NCBI GenBank assembly: GCA_013306675.1
Contig: JABLUY010000001.1
Span: forward strand, 337,544-401,543
Reading direction: 5' to 3'
From: Thraustochytrium sp. TN22
Lineage: Eukaryota; Sar; Bigyra; Thraustochytrida; Thraustochytriidae
Length of the DNA stretch: 64,000 nt
How positions within the stretch are numbered: the stretch's first letter is position 1; each line of letters opens with the position of its first letter. The notes under the pieces were generated by a model. The model was not told the DNA's origin, searched no databases, and saw only the letters and a program-made list of their open reading frames with translations. Positions 17,901-28,470 of the stretch are shown in pieces. The position numbers and the translations under genes were made by a program.

Positions 17901-20900
17901 AGCGCAGCAAGGGACCCGTCGCTCCCACAGCGAGTGTAGCGATGAGGTCGATGGGCAGCGCGCTTACCACGTCGCCAATGCCAAAGAGCGAGCGCAAATA
18001 GGCGCCGCGAAACTCGGCCGGTTGGTCAAGGCGCTGGCCATCTGAGGTCTGGAACTCGAAGAATCGAACGCGCAGAAGAACGTCGACCATGAGCAGCACG
18101 TCGCAGCAGGCATCCACAGCCACAGCCAGCGGCGGCGATTGCGCGAAGCGCCAGCTAAAGGCGAGACGAATAGGGAAGAGGACGTACTCCCACATAAGGA
18201 CGAGAAACATGAGGAGCTTCCACGCGGTCTGAGTGCGCGACTCGAGTTTGAAGACGCGCGGGCCCTTGCCCTGCGCAACGACGGACTCCTCATCGCCAGC
18301 CATTTTGGCGAGCTTACCGCCGCGACGCAGATTCATGGCGATGGTCTCGCGCTGGTCGGCCGTGGCGAGGTCGCGCTCGGCTGCTGCGACAAGCGCGTCG
18401 TCGCGCTCGAAAAGCGCACCGAGATGGTGTATAACACGGCCCTGAAGCACCCACATCTCGCAGGCGGTGGTGGCGATCCACCGCGACTTGTCCACAGCCG
18501 ACGTCGGGCTGCGAGAGGAGATTTGCGCCTCTCCGCGCGCGGAGAGGCGGCCTCCATGCTCCTCAAGGACGATGCGGTTGGCCATGCTCTTGTGGGCAAA
18601 GACGCGCTCGCCAAATGGCTGTCCCTCTGCGATGCTGCGCAGCTTGATGTCGTTGGCGCCGCGCACCTCGACGTCTCCCTGCACGAGGAAAAAGAGCGCC
18701 CACTCGCTGTCGGTTTCGGCGATGATGATCTCGCCGGGCATGGCGACGCGGAAGTCAAGCAGGGCGCAAGCCTCCCGAACGAAGGCGTCGGACGCCGCGG
18801 CAAGCAGCTTGGACGTGCGCAGGAGGCCGCCAGCGAGGTCATAGACGAGCTGCTGGCGCTCGTCGGCGCATAGGTAGTCAGACTCATGCGAGCGCGGGCA
18901 GAGTAAGGTGTCGCGATACAGGCGCAGGTTAGGCAGGCGTGACCAGGAGGTCTGGGCGTGGTGCTCGCGCTCCTCGATTTGCTGGTCCCGCAGACGGACC
19001 AGGGAGTCCGAGGAGCTGGCCCGCACGAGGGCGTCGTTCCCCTCCTCTGGCATCGGCTTTGAGGTGAAAAGCGCCGGGTGCTGCTTGATGCGCGAGAAGG
19101 GCTTGGCAAAACGAGTCGTGCGGAGATCAACCGGGGTGCCCAGCACGCGGCGGAAGGTGATGAGGTCCCGCGCTTCGACGTGCTGCAAGTAGGCAAAGAT
19201 GCGAGATTGCAGGTGTGCCGAAATCTTGCGATCGAGCATAAAGGCAGTGAGACAGGTCCGGTGGTGCGCGATATTATGCTCGGAGAGCTCGACGTCCTTG
19301 AGCAGCGTGCCAATGAATGACACGAGGCAAGAGTAGGCGGCGATGCCGATGATGGCCAGGAGGGTTGTGATGAGCGAGGCACGCGCCGAGCTGGGCGAGA
19401 TGTCGCCGAAGCCAGTCGTCGTGATGGTGGTGAGCGACCAGTAGAAGCCGACGGAGTAGAGCTTGAGACCACTGTGCGCATGCTCTGCGGCCAGCGCTGG
19501 GTACGTGACGACGATTGTCATGCCATAGCAGGCAATGATGTGGGCCCAGAGGCAAAAGTAGACGCCGAGGCGCGCGGAGAGCGAGTTGCTGCCGATGTCG
19601 CTGGCGAGCTCGTCGGGGGCGTCCGAGGGCGGGCCCGCAGCTGCACCGCGGGAGGGTGCGGCAGTGTCGGCGCGGCGATTCGCGTGGTGGTCCGCGTGCA
19701 CAGCCTGGGCGAGGCGCCTGCGTTGCCGCCAGGCATGGAAGTGGACATGGACGCGATCGACGAGGCCGCCCAGATTGTAGAGTCGCAGGAGGAATGGAAG
19801 ACGCAGGATCGCAAGGGAGCGGTCCAGGTCGGTGCGCTCCGCCTCGCCGTGGCCGCCGAAGACGAGGCTAGCCTCGAGGGCGATGCTGGCCACGGAGCAG
19901 GCCGCGAGCAACGTCTCGAAGATCGAACGCGATATGCGCATGAGAACCCCCCAGCGCCGAGCCAAGGCGGCGCGGCGCGTGGCGAGGTATTCCTGCTGAG
20001 TGGCCCACATGCCCACGGCGAGGTTGACGGAGGAAGCCACGGAACGGCGACGGTCAGTGGAACTGCTCGTGCGCCTGAAGAGACCTCGGGGGGGGGCCGG
20101 CGCCTGTGCGCGGAGACGTGCTACCGCGGCGCGAGGACCTACTCACGCTGCTGCTCGCACGGAGGCTGGGACGCTGCTGTTGCAACTGCCTAAGAACAAG
20201 CTCCTGACCCTGCTGCGCCGAGGGGTCGTGCTGCGAGGCTTTGGCGTCGCTCTCATCAAGTAAGAGCGGGCGCACGATATAATAGGCGAACATGAAGGCG
20301 TCGACGAGGGTGATGAACAGGAGCGTCGAGAGGCTCGCAGCACTGAGCTGGAGGCCAGCAATGACGAGACCGAGGTTGAACGGAACGAAGACGCTGTAAT
20401 AGCCGAGGAGGAAACCAGTCGCGAGGCAGTCCCAAATCACCTCGGCGGCTGACTGTGGCTTGAAGCGGAAACGCTTGAGTCTGCGTCGCCAGCCGCTGAG
20501 ATCGGCGTCGGGAGGTCTCTTCTCTGCCTGCAGCACGAGTGCGGCAATCTTGGCTCCTTTTCTCTTGTTGGCTGCGACCTGAGACTGGCGCGCGTTGGAG
20601 GATTTGCGTATGGCGAGTGCGGGCACTGGACCTTGCTGGTTGCTGGTCCCGATGTCTTGTCCGTCGGCAGAATCTGCAGCCAGTCTTTCGCGTCTATCGT
20701 CGTCGTCGTCGTCGTTGTCTTCGTCGTCATCCAGGTCCGGAGCGAGGGAAGAGTATGCACATTCGGCATCGAGCTGATCGCAGACGCGCTCATCAAGGTC
20801 TAGATCGGCCAGCGGCGTGGCTGCATGTTGCACATGCAGCCTGGCGGATGCTGCATCGCCGTCGCTGGTCTTGGAGTCGGCATGCCTGCCGCCGTGGATA

Positions 20901-22714
20901 GCGCACATGACGGCTTCAGAGGTGGCGAGCATGTCCCACTCTGGGAAGGTGAGCGCGAGGCGGCGGAAGTCGACGTAGCTGAGGTGGATGACCTCGCAAC
21001 GCGTGAGCGCCGTGTAGCGTGGCGCCTGGCAGTGCAAAACGTCAAAAAAGCTGAGCGCACCGAGCGAGCTACCGGGCGCGAGCACGTCGGGGAAATGGCT
21101 CTGCACCTCGGCTTTGAGCTCGTTGGAGGGCTCCGCGTGGACGCCGCGAGGGGACTCGAGGTCTGCAAAGCCCCATAGCATCTCGGAGGAGGCCGTGAAG
21201 CTGCGGTCGATGGCGCGGCGGGAGCTTCCTTGCCGCAAGGATTCCATGCGGCGGTGGTTGGTAGCAGTGGTGGCGTTCGTGGTGTTCGTGGTGGTGGCGG
21301 GCTGGTCGTTCGCGGGCGCGTCGTGGTCCCGGTCGGCCTTGTCGGTGCTGTTTCGCGAGCGGAAGCGGCCAAAGGCGATGGAGCGCAGCGAGCGCGAGCT
21401 GGCGCCAAAGAAGCCGTGTTGCTTCGTCGTCTCTGCGCGGCGCGGTTTCGTGTTGCTGCGCTTGGACGCGGTGCCATTAAGAAGGAAGCAAAGCACGCCG
21501 GGGCGAAATGGCAGGGTGGTCCACGGATCGCGCAGCGTGCGGCCTGGCTCGAAGATCGAAGGTTCCATGAGGTCGACGAGCGCGAGCACGACCTGTCTGC
21601 AAGGTTCCTTGGAGCCCGGCATTCGGAAGAGTGGCACGTTCATGAGATGGGTGGCTCGCTCGACGAGCACCTCTCGCACAAGCGTGGGCGGGAGCGCGTC
21701 GAAGATCTTGGTGCGCGAGAGGCCGCGGGAGCGAGTCCAGAGGCGCTGCAGAGAGCGGACAACGATGCGCTTCGTGGCATTTGGAAACCTTCTCTCCCTG
21801 AGGACGAGGTCGACGCTCTCGATCGTGCCTCTGTGCGCGCTGGGCGTGGAATCGAGATTGATGAGGTAGGATGTGAGGTTGGCGATCATGTAGGCCATGA
21901 CGAAGACACCGGCAAGGCACAGGGCGGACCCGAAGAGTCGCTCGGCTGCGGTCGCCGGTGCGACATCGCCGTAGCCGACAGTAAGCAGGGTCTGCCAGAT
22001 GAAGTGCATGGAGCGTGCGAAACGCAGGGCAGCCGGCGAGGCCGGGTCTTCGAGGTTGCGCGTGGAGTTGGCGTTGCGCAAGCCATCATGATCGATCCAC
22101 GATAGCCCAGGCTGGCCGAGCTCGCCGAGCCAATAGTAGAGCGCGGATCCGAGCCCCTGCACGACAATGACGACGGCCGCAAAGCCGGCGAGGCGCATGA
22201 GCTGCTGCGGTGGGTTGGGAAAGACGCGCTTGACGACACTAAGAAAGGCGGGCACGTAGGCCTGGACCACCCTTTTCACGTGCAGCAGCTTGGCAAGCGA
22301 AAGGACGCTCGTTGCGAGCGAGACGCCGGAGGTGGCGTAGGCGACGAGCCCGAGTGGCAGGACCGCGAGGAGTGCGGCAGGTTTCCGGATGACGTTGCGG
22401 AAGAGGTTTGGTGGACTGCCATTGGCCTGCAGCCACGCGTCTCCGGCGAAGAGCACGGAGACGACCGAGTCAAGGCCGACCGCGACCAGCACTGCCACGT
22501 TCGAGCTCTCGGGGTGAAATTTGAGGAGAAGTGGCGAGGTGGACCCGATTACGAGGTAGCCGGCGAGGCAGGCGCAAGCCAGCGGCACGGTGCCAGGCCA
22601 CTCCGCGGTGTGGTTTTCTGCCTTATTGACGAACTCCTTGTCTCCGGGTGCCGCGTCTCCGGGGGCCGGGGCGACCGCCCGCGCCCCGCCGGAAGGTCGT
22701 AGCCAGCGGCGCAT
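14902..22714 (-). CDS. Four-repeat CNG/KCNH-type potassium channel on one chain
   Basis: Two adjacent open frames (22714-20147 and 19995-14902) join across a proposed 151-bp phase-0 intron into about 2,553 residues. The join is supported because repeat 2 is split: its S1-S2 helices are at the end of exon 1 and its S3-S6 at the start of exon 2. Each of four repeats has six membrane helices, an Arg/Lys-bearing S4, a P-loop filter and a C-linker/cyclic-nucleotide-binding-like domain. Filters are GYGD (about residue 247), GFGD (about 1051), GYGD (about 1666) and GFGN (about 2155). Binding-domain remnants include FGER (repeat 2) and YLFIIISGTVEI (repeat 3). Sea-urchin and fish sperm CNGK channels share this four-in-one plan. 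A plasma or ciliary membrane K+ pathway is inferred. In all four binding domains I could not find the phosphate-contacting Arg, so ligand gating is doubtful. The start at 22714 follows an Ala/Gln-coding repeat and could be extended. Confidence 0.8.
19996..20146 (-). other. Proposed 151-bp intron of the four-repeat channel
   Basis: On the minus strand the donor is AGC|GTGAGT at 20146 and the acceptor CACTCAG ends at 19996. Removing 151 bases joins a phase-0 serine codon to a phase-0 glutamine codon and shifts exactly from the frame of the first open frame to that of the second. A CTGAC branch-point-like motif lies near 20053-20057. A second CAG directly after the acceptor (NAGNAG) would drop one glutamine. 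Other AG sites I tried (20085, 20075, 20063) fail the frame test. Confidence 0.75.
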
Positions 22715-25646
22715 TCTGCCGGATACGGCGGCTGCGGCGGCTGCAGCTGCGGCGGCTGCAGCGGCTGCAGCGGCAGTAGCTGCAGCGGCTCGGCCGCGAG
22801 CTTTGAAGACTGCCTGCTGACTCTTGCCCTGTGTTGCTGTTTCGACTCCCCTCCAGCGCTGGCCACCTTGCCTTCGCCGCCCAGGTCAGGGTCGTAACGT
22901 TAGTTCCATCGGGCTTACAAAGGCACCATTGCTCCATCGCGCCAGCATGTACACCAGCTGCTTCGTTGCGGGCCAACGGCCCTTTAGGCGCTGCGTCTCT
23001 TGTCGCGCCTGGTGCCGGGTTTCGGATGCGGAGATGTTGTGGCCTACATTGGTTGGTACCACCTCCTCTTGGCAGTGGTCACAGATAGAGAGGTCTTCCT
23101 TCTCCTTGGTGCGCTGCGCAGCGCTGCGCGACAGAGCACAGGGCGGAGCAGTGCGGCGCTCGATCGGCGGCTGGCACAGCTTGCCGTGGAGGAGGAGAGA
23201 ACGCACGAAGCACCCTTGAGCCGCGAGACGATGGGTGTCGTGCAGTGGGGCCGTTAGGCTGCGCAACGCATATGGATAAAAGGCGTTGCGCAGATCGACC
23301 CGAGCGATGCACGTGCGCTTCTCGGTGCGCAGCGCGAGGCGCTGCCCGGCCTGCGCATGGCAACTGGCCCGCTGTGCTGCGCTGCAGCCAGCCAGCAACG
23401 AGCTTCGCAAGCGGGTGGGCACCGAGGCTCTGCTCACTCGGACAGGCTCGACTCGCGACTCGCGCAGCAATCGTCCAAAGCAGTCTTGGGGAAATGCGCT
23501 TGCCCACAGCTCCCAGGAGTGCTTCGCGAGGTGACTAGTGCTTCGCGAGGTGACTCTTTGGCTGCTGCTGCTGCTGGCGTGCGTAACGCAGAAGAAACAC
23601 GAGGATCCTGATCGTGGACACCAGGTTGTAAGGACTCGGACTGGGCTTTTACTGCCGTAAGGCACGGTGGTTGGCGCGGCCCGGGGGCGGTCATGGTCCG
23701 AGTCGGTCAGGCAGATTGGCGCGCTCCTTAAGGTCGCAGAGCAGGCATTCCCGGACAAGGTCCTCCGCTTCCCCTGGTGTTTCCGAGGCATAGAGAGAAG
23801 AGAAGAGACGCTCCGGTGCTCCGCGGCTCATGATGCAGCCGTGGCGGCTGGAGGCACAATCGCTCCGATTCGCTCGTGTCGCGAGCGCTTCACGGCAAGT
23901 ACGTCGCTCTTGATCTAGCAGGTAACACGCCGGCCGCACAGCACGAGCAGCGTGCAGCACAGGACGCAGCTCCGGCAGAGGGAGTCTCAGACAAAAGGAA
24001 AGCGTCGGCCTAGTGGGCCGGTTGATCGACAACGCTTCGAAAATTGGCGCTGGATAACCATGCGACTTTTGGATGTTGGCGAAGCATGAGATGGGCGCGA
24101 GCACTCCAACCGAAGCGGACGCCGCGATGCGAGATGCGACGCTCAGCACGCGCTCGTCCAACATGGCCCCTGCAAGCTCCAGCCTACTCCTACCCCACGA
24201 TGTGTGCCTGCCGCCAAAGGCACGCCGCAACCAACCTTGCGGGCTGCAGCGGCCGCCGCAGGAACACCATCAGCAGATGCTACTGGCTGCAGATGTTGCA
24301 GTGCTTCTTGTCGGAGCGCTGCACCGGCCCCGAGGTCAGCCTCGATGCACGTGAACGCTCCAGCGCAATTCTTGTCTGGGGGCGGTTGATCCAGCTACCG
24401 CAGTCACTCGGCAACTGGGGCCATCGTCCACCAAATCCCCGCACTGCGGTATAGGGCGTGGAGGGGCTAGCCAAATACTTGCCTCCAGCCCTGCACACCG
24501 TACCACCGCACGTTGGGCCAGGGGTGAGCGAGCGCGCGATCTCGCCGGCCACCGCCGACGCCTTGCCGGCCGCCGCGGGGCCGCGTGCGAGACGCGGCAG
24601 CGCCAGAGCAAGGACGGGCGGGCGGGCTGGCGCGCGCGCGGGCGGGCGGGCTGCCTGGCGAGCAAGCGAGCGAGCGAGCGAGCGCAGAGCGGGCGCGCCC
24701 TGCCGGTGCCGGGCCGACGCCGCTGGACAAGGCAACGCGAGGGTGGCTGGCGTGCTGAGGACGAGCGAGCGAGCAAGCTCGCATCAGGGCTCAAGTCGTG
24801 GCACCTTGGCAAGGCCTTCGACGCGCCTCAGCGGCTGAAGCATACCCCAAACTCCCTGGGCAGCGCCGCGGTGGTGCGAGGCGCGAGATCGCGAAGCACG
24901 CCAGCCGCCACGCGAGCGCGAGCCGAGCCAGGAAGGCGTGGCAAAGTCGCATCGCCCACGAGCGGGGCGAGCGCATCATCCCCTTGGCAGCCTGAGCTAG
25001 CAGCTGCGCGCAGGCGAGAGCACGAAGCGGGCGAGCGAGCGGGCCAGCGAGCGGGCGAGCGGGCGGGCGAGCGAGCGGGCGAGCGAGCGAGACGAGCGCG
25101 GCAGGCTTGGCGGCCTTGATCGCGAAAAGTCGGCGGCGAGCGGCGCCGCGCGGCCCGCCCGGTTGATCGAACGGGTCCGAGGTGCTGCGGAGGTCCCCGC
25201 CAACGGCGGGCGGGGACGCACGTGTGCGGCGGGGAGTGCCCTGGGCTCGAGCTCAGGGCAGGCGCGGTCAGGCTTCCGCAGCGTACGCGCGCAGGAGCCG
25301 CCTTGCGATCGCGGTCGCGCGAGAGAGAATCGGGGCGCGAGATCGCCAACCGGCGCGGCGCGGGTCGGCGCGGGTCGGCGCGGCGCGGCGCGGCGCGGCG
25401 CGGCTGGCGCGGGCTCAGCGGCAGCTCTTGTTGCGGGGCGCCGCGAGGTGTTGCAGCAGCAGCCTCAGCGGCCAGCAGGCGCCACAGCGGGAGGCTGCCG
25501 GGCGGCGAGGCGCAACACAACTGTTGGGTCCTGGGAACGCTCGCGCAGGGGCCGGAGAAGGAAAGCGGCGAGGCTGAGCCCGAGCGCGAGGGAGACTGGC
25601 GAGTGAGACTCTGGCTTGGCGAGCGAGGCGGAGGCGCGAGCAACAG

Positions 25647-25683
<37 letters not shown>

Positions 25684-26010
25684 GAGGTGCAGCTGGGCCC
25701 GGCCGTGGGCAAGGCAGACACCACGACGACCACGGGGCTCTCGTACCGGCCGCCCCTGGGCGCGGCGGCGGCGCGCGGGGCGGCTGGGCAGGGCGGCGGC
25801 GGCGGGCTGGGCTCCGCGCTGGGGTTTGGGCTCGGCGGCTTTGGCCTGGAGGCGCCGTCGAGCAGCGGACTGCTGGTCGCGCCCGGGCTCGCAGTGCCTC
25901 AGCCGCACCCGGGCGTGCAGGGCGGCCCGCTCTTCTTCGTGCCGCACCCGGAGCAGGTCAACCCGGGCGCGCTCACGCCGCTCATCCCGCCGCCCGCGGC
26001 TGAGCCCTTC
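22715..26010. other. 3.3-kb gene-poor region and long leader
   Basis: No supportable gene. It holds GCTGCAGCGG-type repeats (22728-22790), a perfect 19-bp tandem duplication (agtgcttcgcgaggtgact at 23518-23536 and 23537-23555), GCGA/GCGG runs (24660-24690, 25030-25095) and a GA run (about 25649-25682). From 24348 to 26010 the plus strand has no ATG at all, fitting a long 5' leader for the gene at 26011. Between about 25685 and 26010 the frame continuous with that gene is open and protein-like, but lacks a start codon. A minus-strand open frame at 22886-23791 was not accepted. Confidence 0.5.
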
Positions 26011-26307
26011 ATGATGACGCGCGGGGCGTCCAGCAAGCAGCGGCGCGGCAGGCCTGAGCAGCCTGAGCAGGACCAGGCTGACGACGCGGAGGACATACGG
26101 CGAGAGCGTCAGCGAGCAGTGCGTCATGGCCAGGGAGGCGCCAAGGGGGCGCCCATCTTCGGCGCGGACAAGGGCAGCGAGATGAGCAACAGCGACAGCC
26201 CGAGCACCACCACGACGGCCGTCCCTGGTGGGCTGTCAAGTCGGCTCGGGTTTCTGCGCCAGGCGACGCGCCAGGCGAGCGAGCAGTTTGAGCGCGAGCA
26301 GCAGGAG

Positions 26308-26341
<34 letters not shown>

Positions 26342-27231
26342 CGCTGCCATCGCCGTCGCCGACAGCCGCAGATCAGGATGATCTGGCGCGCCCGCGACGC
26401 GGGTCGTGGACCGGCAAGGGCGGCGCAGAGGCGCAGACTGCGAAGCAGCAGCTGGAACAGCTGCACATGCTTCTGGAGCACGAACGGCAGCAGGCAGACC
26501 TCGAGCGCGCGCAGGCTGAGCAGCGCAAGCGGCTTCTGGAGATGCAGCGCAGGGAGCAGGAGGAGGCCGGGTCGCGGCCCTCGAACCTCGCGGCGGCGTC
26601 CTCAACGGCCAGCTTCGGGCCATCGGCGGCCGGGGCGAGCTCGAGCGGGAGCCTCATATCCACGGAACGGGCCGCCTCGCTGGCCAGCGACTCAAGCGGC
26701 AGTGGCAGCTCGCGGCAGTCGCGCAAGCGACGCAAGTTCTTCCTCGATACGAGCGGCAGCGGCGGCAGCGGCGGGGATGTGGGCAGCGAGACGGACATTA
26801 CGGGTGCCGAGCAACTGGACGCGCCGACGCGCTCGCAGAGCTCGACTCCCGACTCCTTACGCGCCGCGCGTGCGCTCGTGAGCAACCTGGCCAAGCAAGA
26901 GCCGCCTTCGCAACCGCAGCTCTGGCGCCTGCATGCGCACGGGCCCTCTTCCGGGCCGGCAAGCCTGGCGAGCTCACCCATGCTTGGGCCCTCGCCCTCG
27001 CTTGGCCCCATGCAGCCGCACGCGCAGCAGCACACCGAGCAGGAGACAGAAATCGGCATGCATTTGGCGCAGGCGAGCGCCAAGGCCAAGGCCGAGGAGC
27101 AGGCGCACGCGCAGATTCGCGCGTTGCAAAAGGCGCAGGCGCAGGCGCGCGAGCAGCAGGCGCGAGAGTCCGGCGTGCTCGTACCGCCGCAGTCGCCGCA
27201 GGTAGAGCCGGCTCGCCAGGCGCGCTCGGGC

Positions 27232-27272
<41 letters not shown>

Positions 27273-27669
27273 GCAGGCGGCCAAGTCGGAGGCCCTCATG
27301 CAGGAGGGCTCTGCCGAGCGTAAGGCAGCCAAGGAGCGTATCGACGCCGAGGCGCTCAAGGACCCGGCGGTCGCCACGATGCTCGCTAGCTCCTCGCCCG
27401 ACGTCATCCTCATGGCAGCCTGCAGTATGCGCGGTAGCAACCGTGCCACGCAGTTTTGCTCCTCTTGCCTCGGCATTCGCCGCGTCAGCGGCGAGCTCTT
27501 CGGCGGGCACCGACCAGATGGTTGGTGTCCCGTGACGCAGCGCAGAGCCACTGCTGAGGAGAAGAAGGAGCTGCGGCGCCGTCGCCAGAAGCTCCGTCGC
27601 GCCATCCATCGTCGAAAGGGGAGCAGCGGGCCGAGCGACGACGATGGCGACGAGGCTGCGGCCGCCTGA
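26011..27669 (+). CDS. Gln-rich protein with C-terminal C-x2-C-x13-H-x5-C motif (paralogue A)
   Basis: A 552-residue protein starting at the first ATG on this strand for over 1.6 kb; the frame is open further upstream, so an unseen 5' exon is possible. Most of it is Gln/Ser/Ala-rich with two polyglutamine tracts, the second shortly before the C-terminal domain, resembling eukaryotic transcription regulators. The C-terminal 75 residues hold Cys483, Cys486, His500 and Cys506 in FCSSCLGIRRVSGELFGGHR then PDGWCPV, followed by a very basic helix (EKKELRRRRQKLRRAIHRRK). The same motif with identical spacing ends the opposed gene at 29868-31328. Zinc binding and a nuclear DNA- or RNA-binding role are inferred, not shown. 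I do not recognise a named family. It is followed by a broken ABC fragment and 3' repeats. Confidence 0.75.
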
Positions 27670-28000
27670 GCCTGAGCCTGTTTCGAGGACACTGCCTGTC
27701 TGTCTGCGTCGTCGCAGAGAGAAATCTCCACTTGCCCTCCTGCAAACACCTCTTCGAACATGAAAGGCCCTAGCGCGTGGCCTCTTTTGCACACAGCAAG
27801 CCAACCGAAACCGCGCGGCATTCTTCTCCCTCCTTTCCTTCTTTCCTTGGCCCCCTTTCCAGGCACCAGCCTGGCATGAACCACGATACTCATGGGCGCC
27901 CCCGCTATCGGCAAGTCGAGCCTGCTCCTCAAGCTGCTAGCCGGGCGGTGCCAGCCTACGCCGTGCCCAGCGCGCGCATCTTTCCCAGCACCTTTCCCCG
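27670..28000. other. Intergenic segment holding an ABC-transporter relic
   Basis: The segment follows the paralogue A stop. It is pyrimidine-rich near 27826-27860, then holds the P-loop relic annotated separately, and leads into the triplicated repeat. No intact gene seen. Confidence 0.4.
27863..27948 (+). pseudogene. Broken ABC-transporter Walker A fragment
   Basis: From 27892 one frame reads MGAPAIGKSSLLLKLLAGR, a good Walker A P-loop of the ABCG/PDR transporter type (usual form GAPGSGKSSLLKLLAGR). The residues before it read TTIL in the same frame, but a TGA lies just upstream at 27877. The usual preceding PGM is found one frame over (cctggcatg, 27871-27879), consistent with a single-base insertion. 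The fragment is preceded by a pyrimidine-rich stretch ending CCAG, like a splice acceptor. No other part of an ABC transporter follows, so I read it as a short relic. It may be chance. Confidence 0.35.
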
Positions 28001-28470
28001 CGAAAGCACGGACCAAACCAACCGGCCGTCAACTCTGGCCGAACCAGAACATTGCTGTAGTAGTACATAACTGAACTTGGCTACCCTTTTTCTCCATCCA
28101 TCTTTGGCACACGCACGCGCGCAGCGCTGCTGCTGCCGCTGCCGCCCTTGTCGTGCCGCTAGCCGCTCGCTGCTCGCTGTTCCCACCAGCATCTTTCAAG
28201 TTCTCCGCGAAAGCACGGACCAAACCAACCGGCCGTCAACTCTGGCCGAACCAGAACATTGCTGTAGTTGTATAAAACTGAACTTGGCTACCCTTTTTCT
28301 CCATCCATCTTTGGCACACGCACGCGCGCAGCGCGCGCATTTTTCCCACCAGCATCTTTCTCCGCGAAAGCACGGACCAAACCAACCGGCCGTCAAGTCT
28401 GGCCGAACCAGGACATTGGTGTAGTTGTACAAAACTGAACTTGGCTACCACCCCTTTTCTCCATCCCTAT
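28001..28470. repeat. Triplicated 3'-end repeat of the ankyrin gene
   Basis: Three direct copies start at about 28001, 28208 and 28365, each beginning cgaaagcacggaccaaacc. They continue through a shared tctggccgaaccag block and actgaacttggctacc to a tctccatcc tail. The last copy overlaps the final eight or so codons and the stop (28445) of the minus-strand ankyrin gene. The other two are therefore extra copies of that gene's 3' end and UTR. Copies differ by small indels and substitutions. Confidence 0.85.

Noticed and set aside
20040-20054. Two separate channel genes instead of one
   Set aside because: The downstream frame has no ATG start near its beginning (it opens with GTG), and repeat 2 helices S1-S2 would be stranded in the upstream protein.
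22886-23791. 301-codon minus-strand frame with ICDHCQEEV
   Set aside because: A single CxxC without further ligands; Ser/Arg-rich composition; crosses a 19-bp tandem duplication. No convincing domain.
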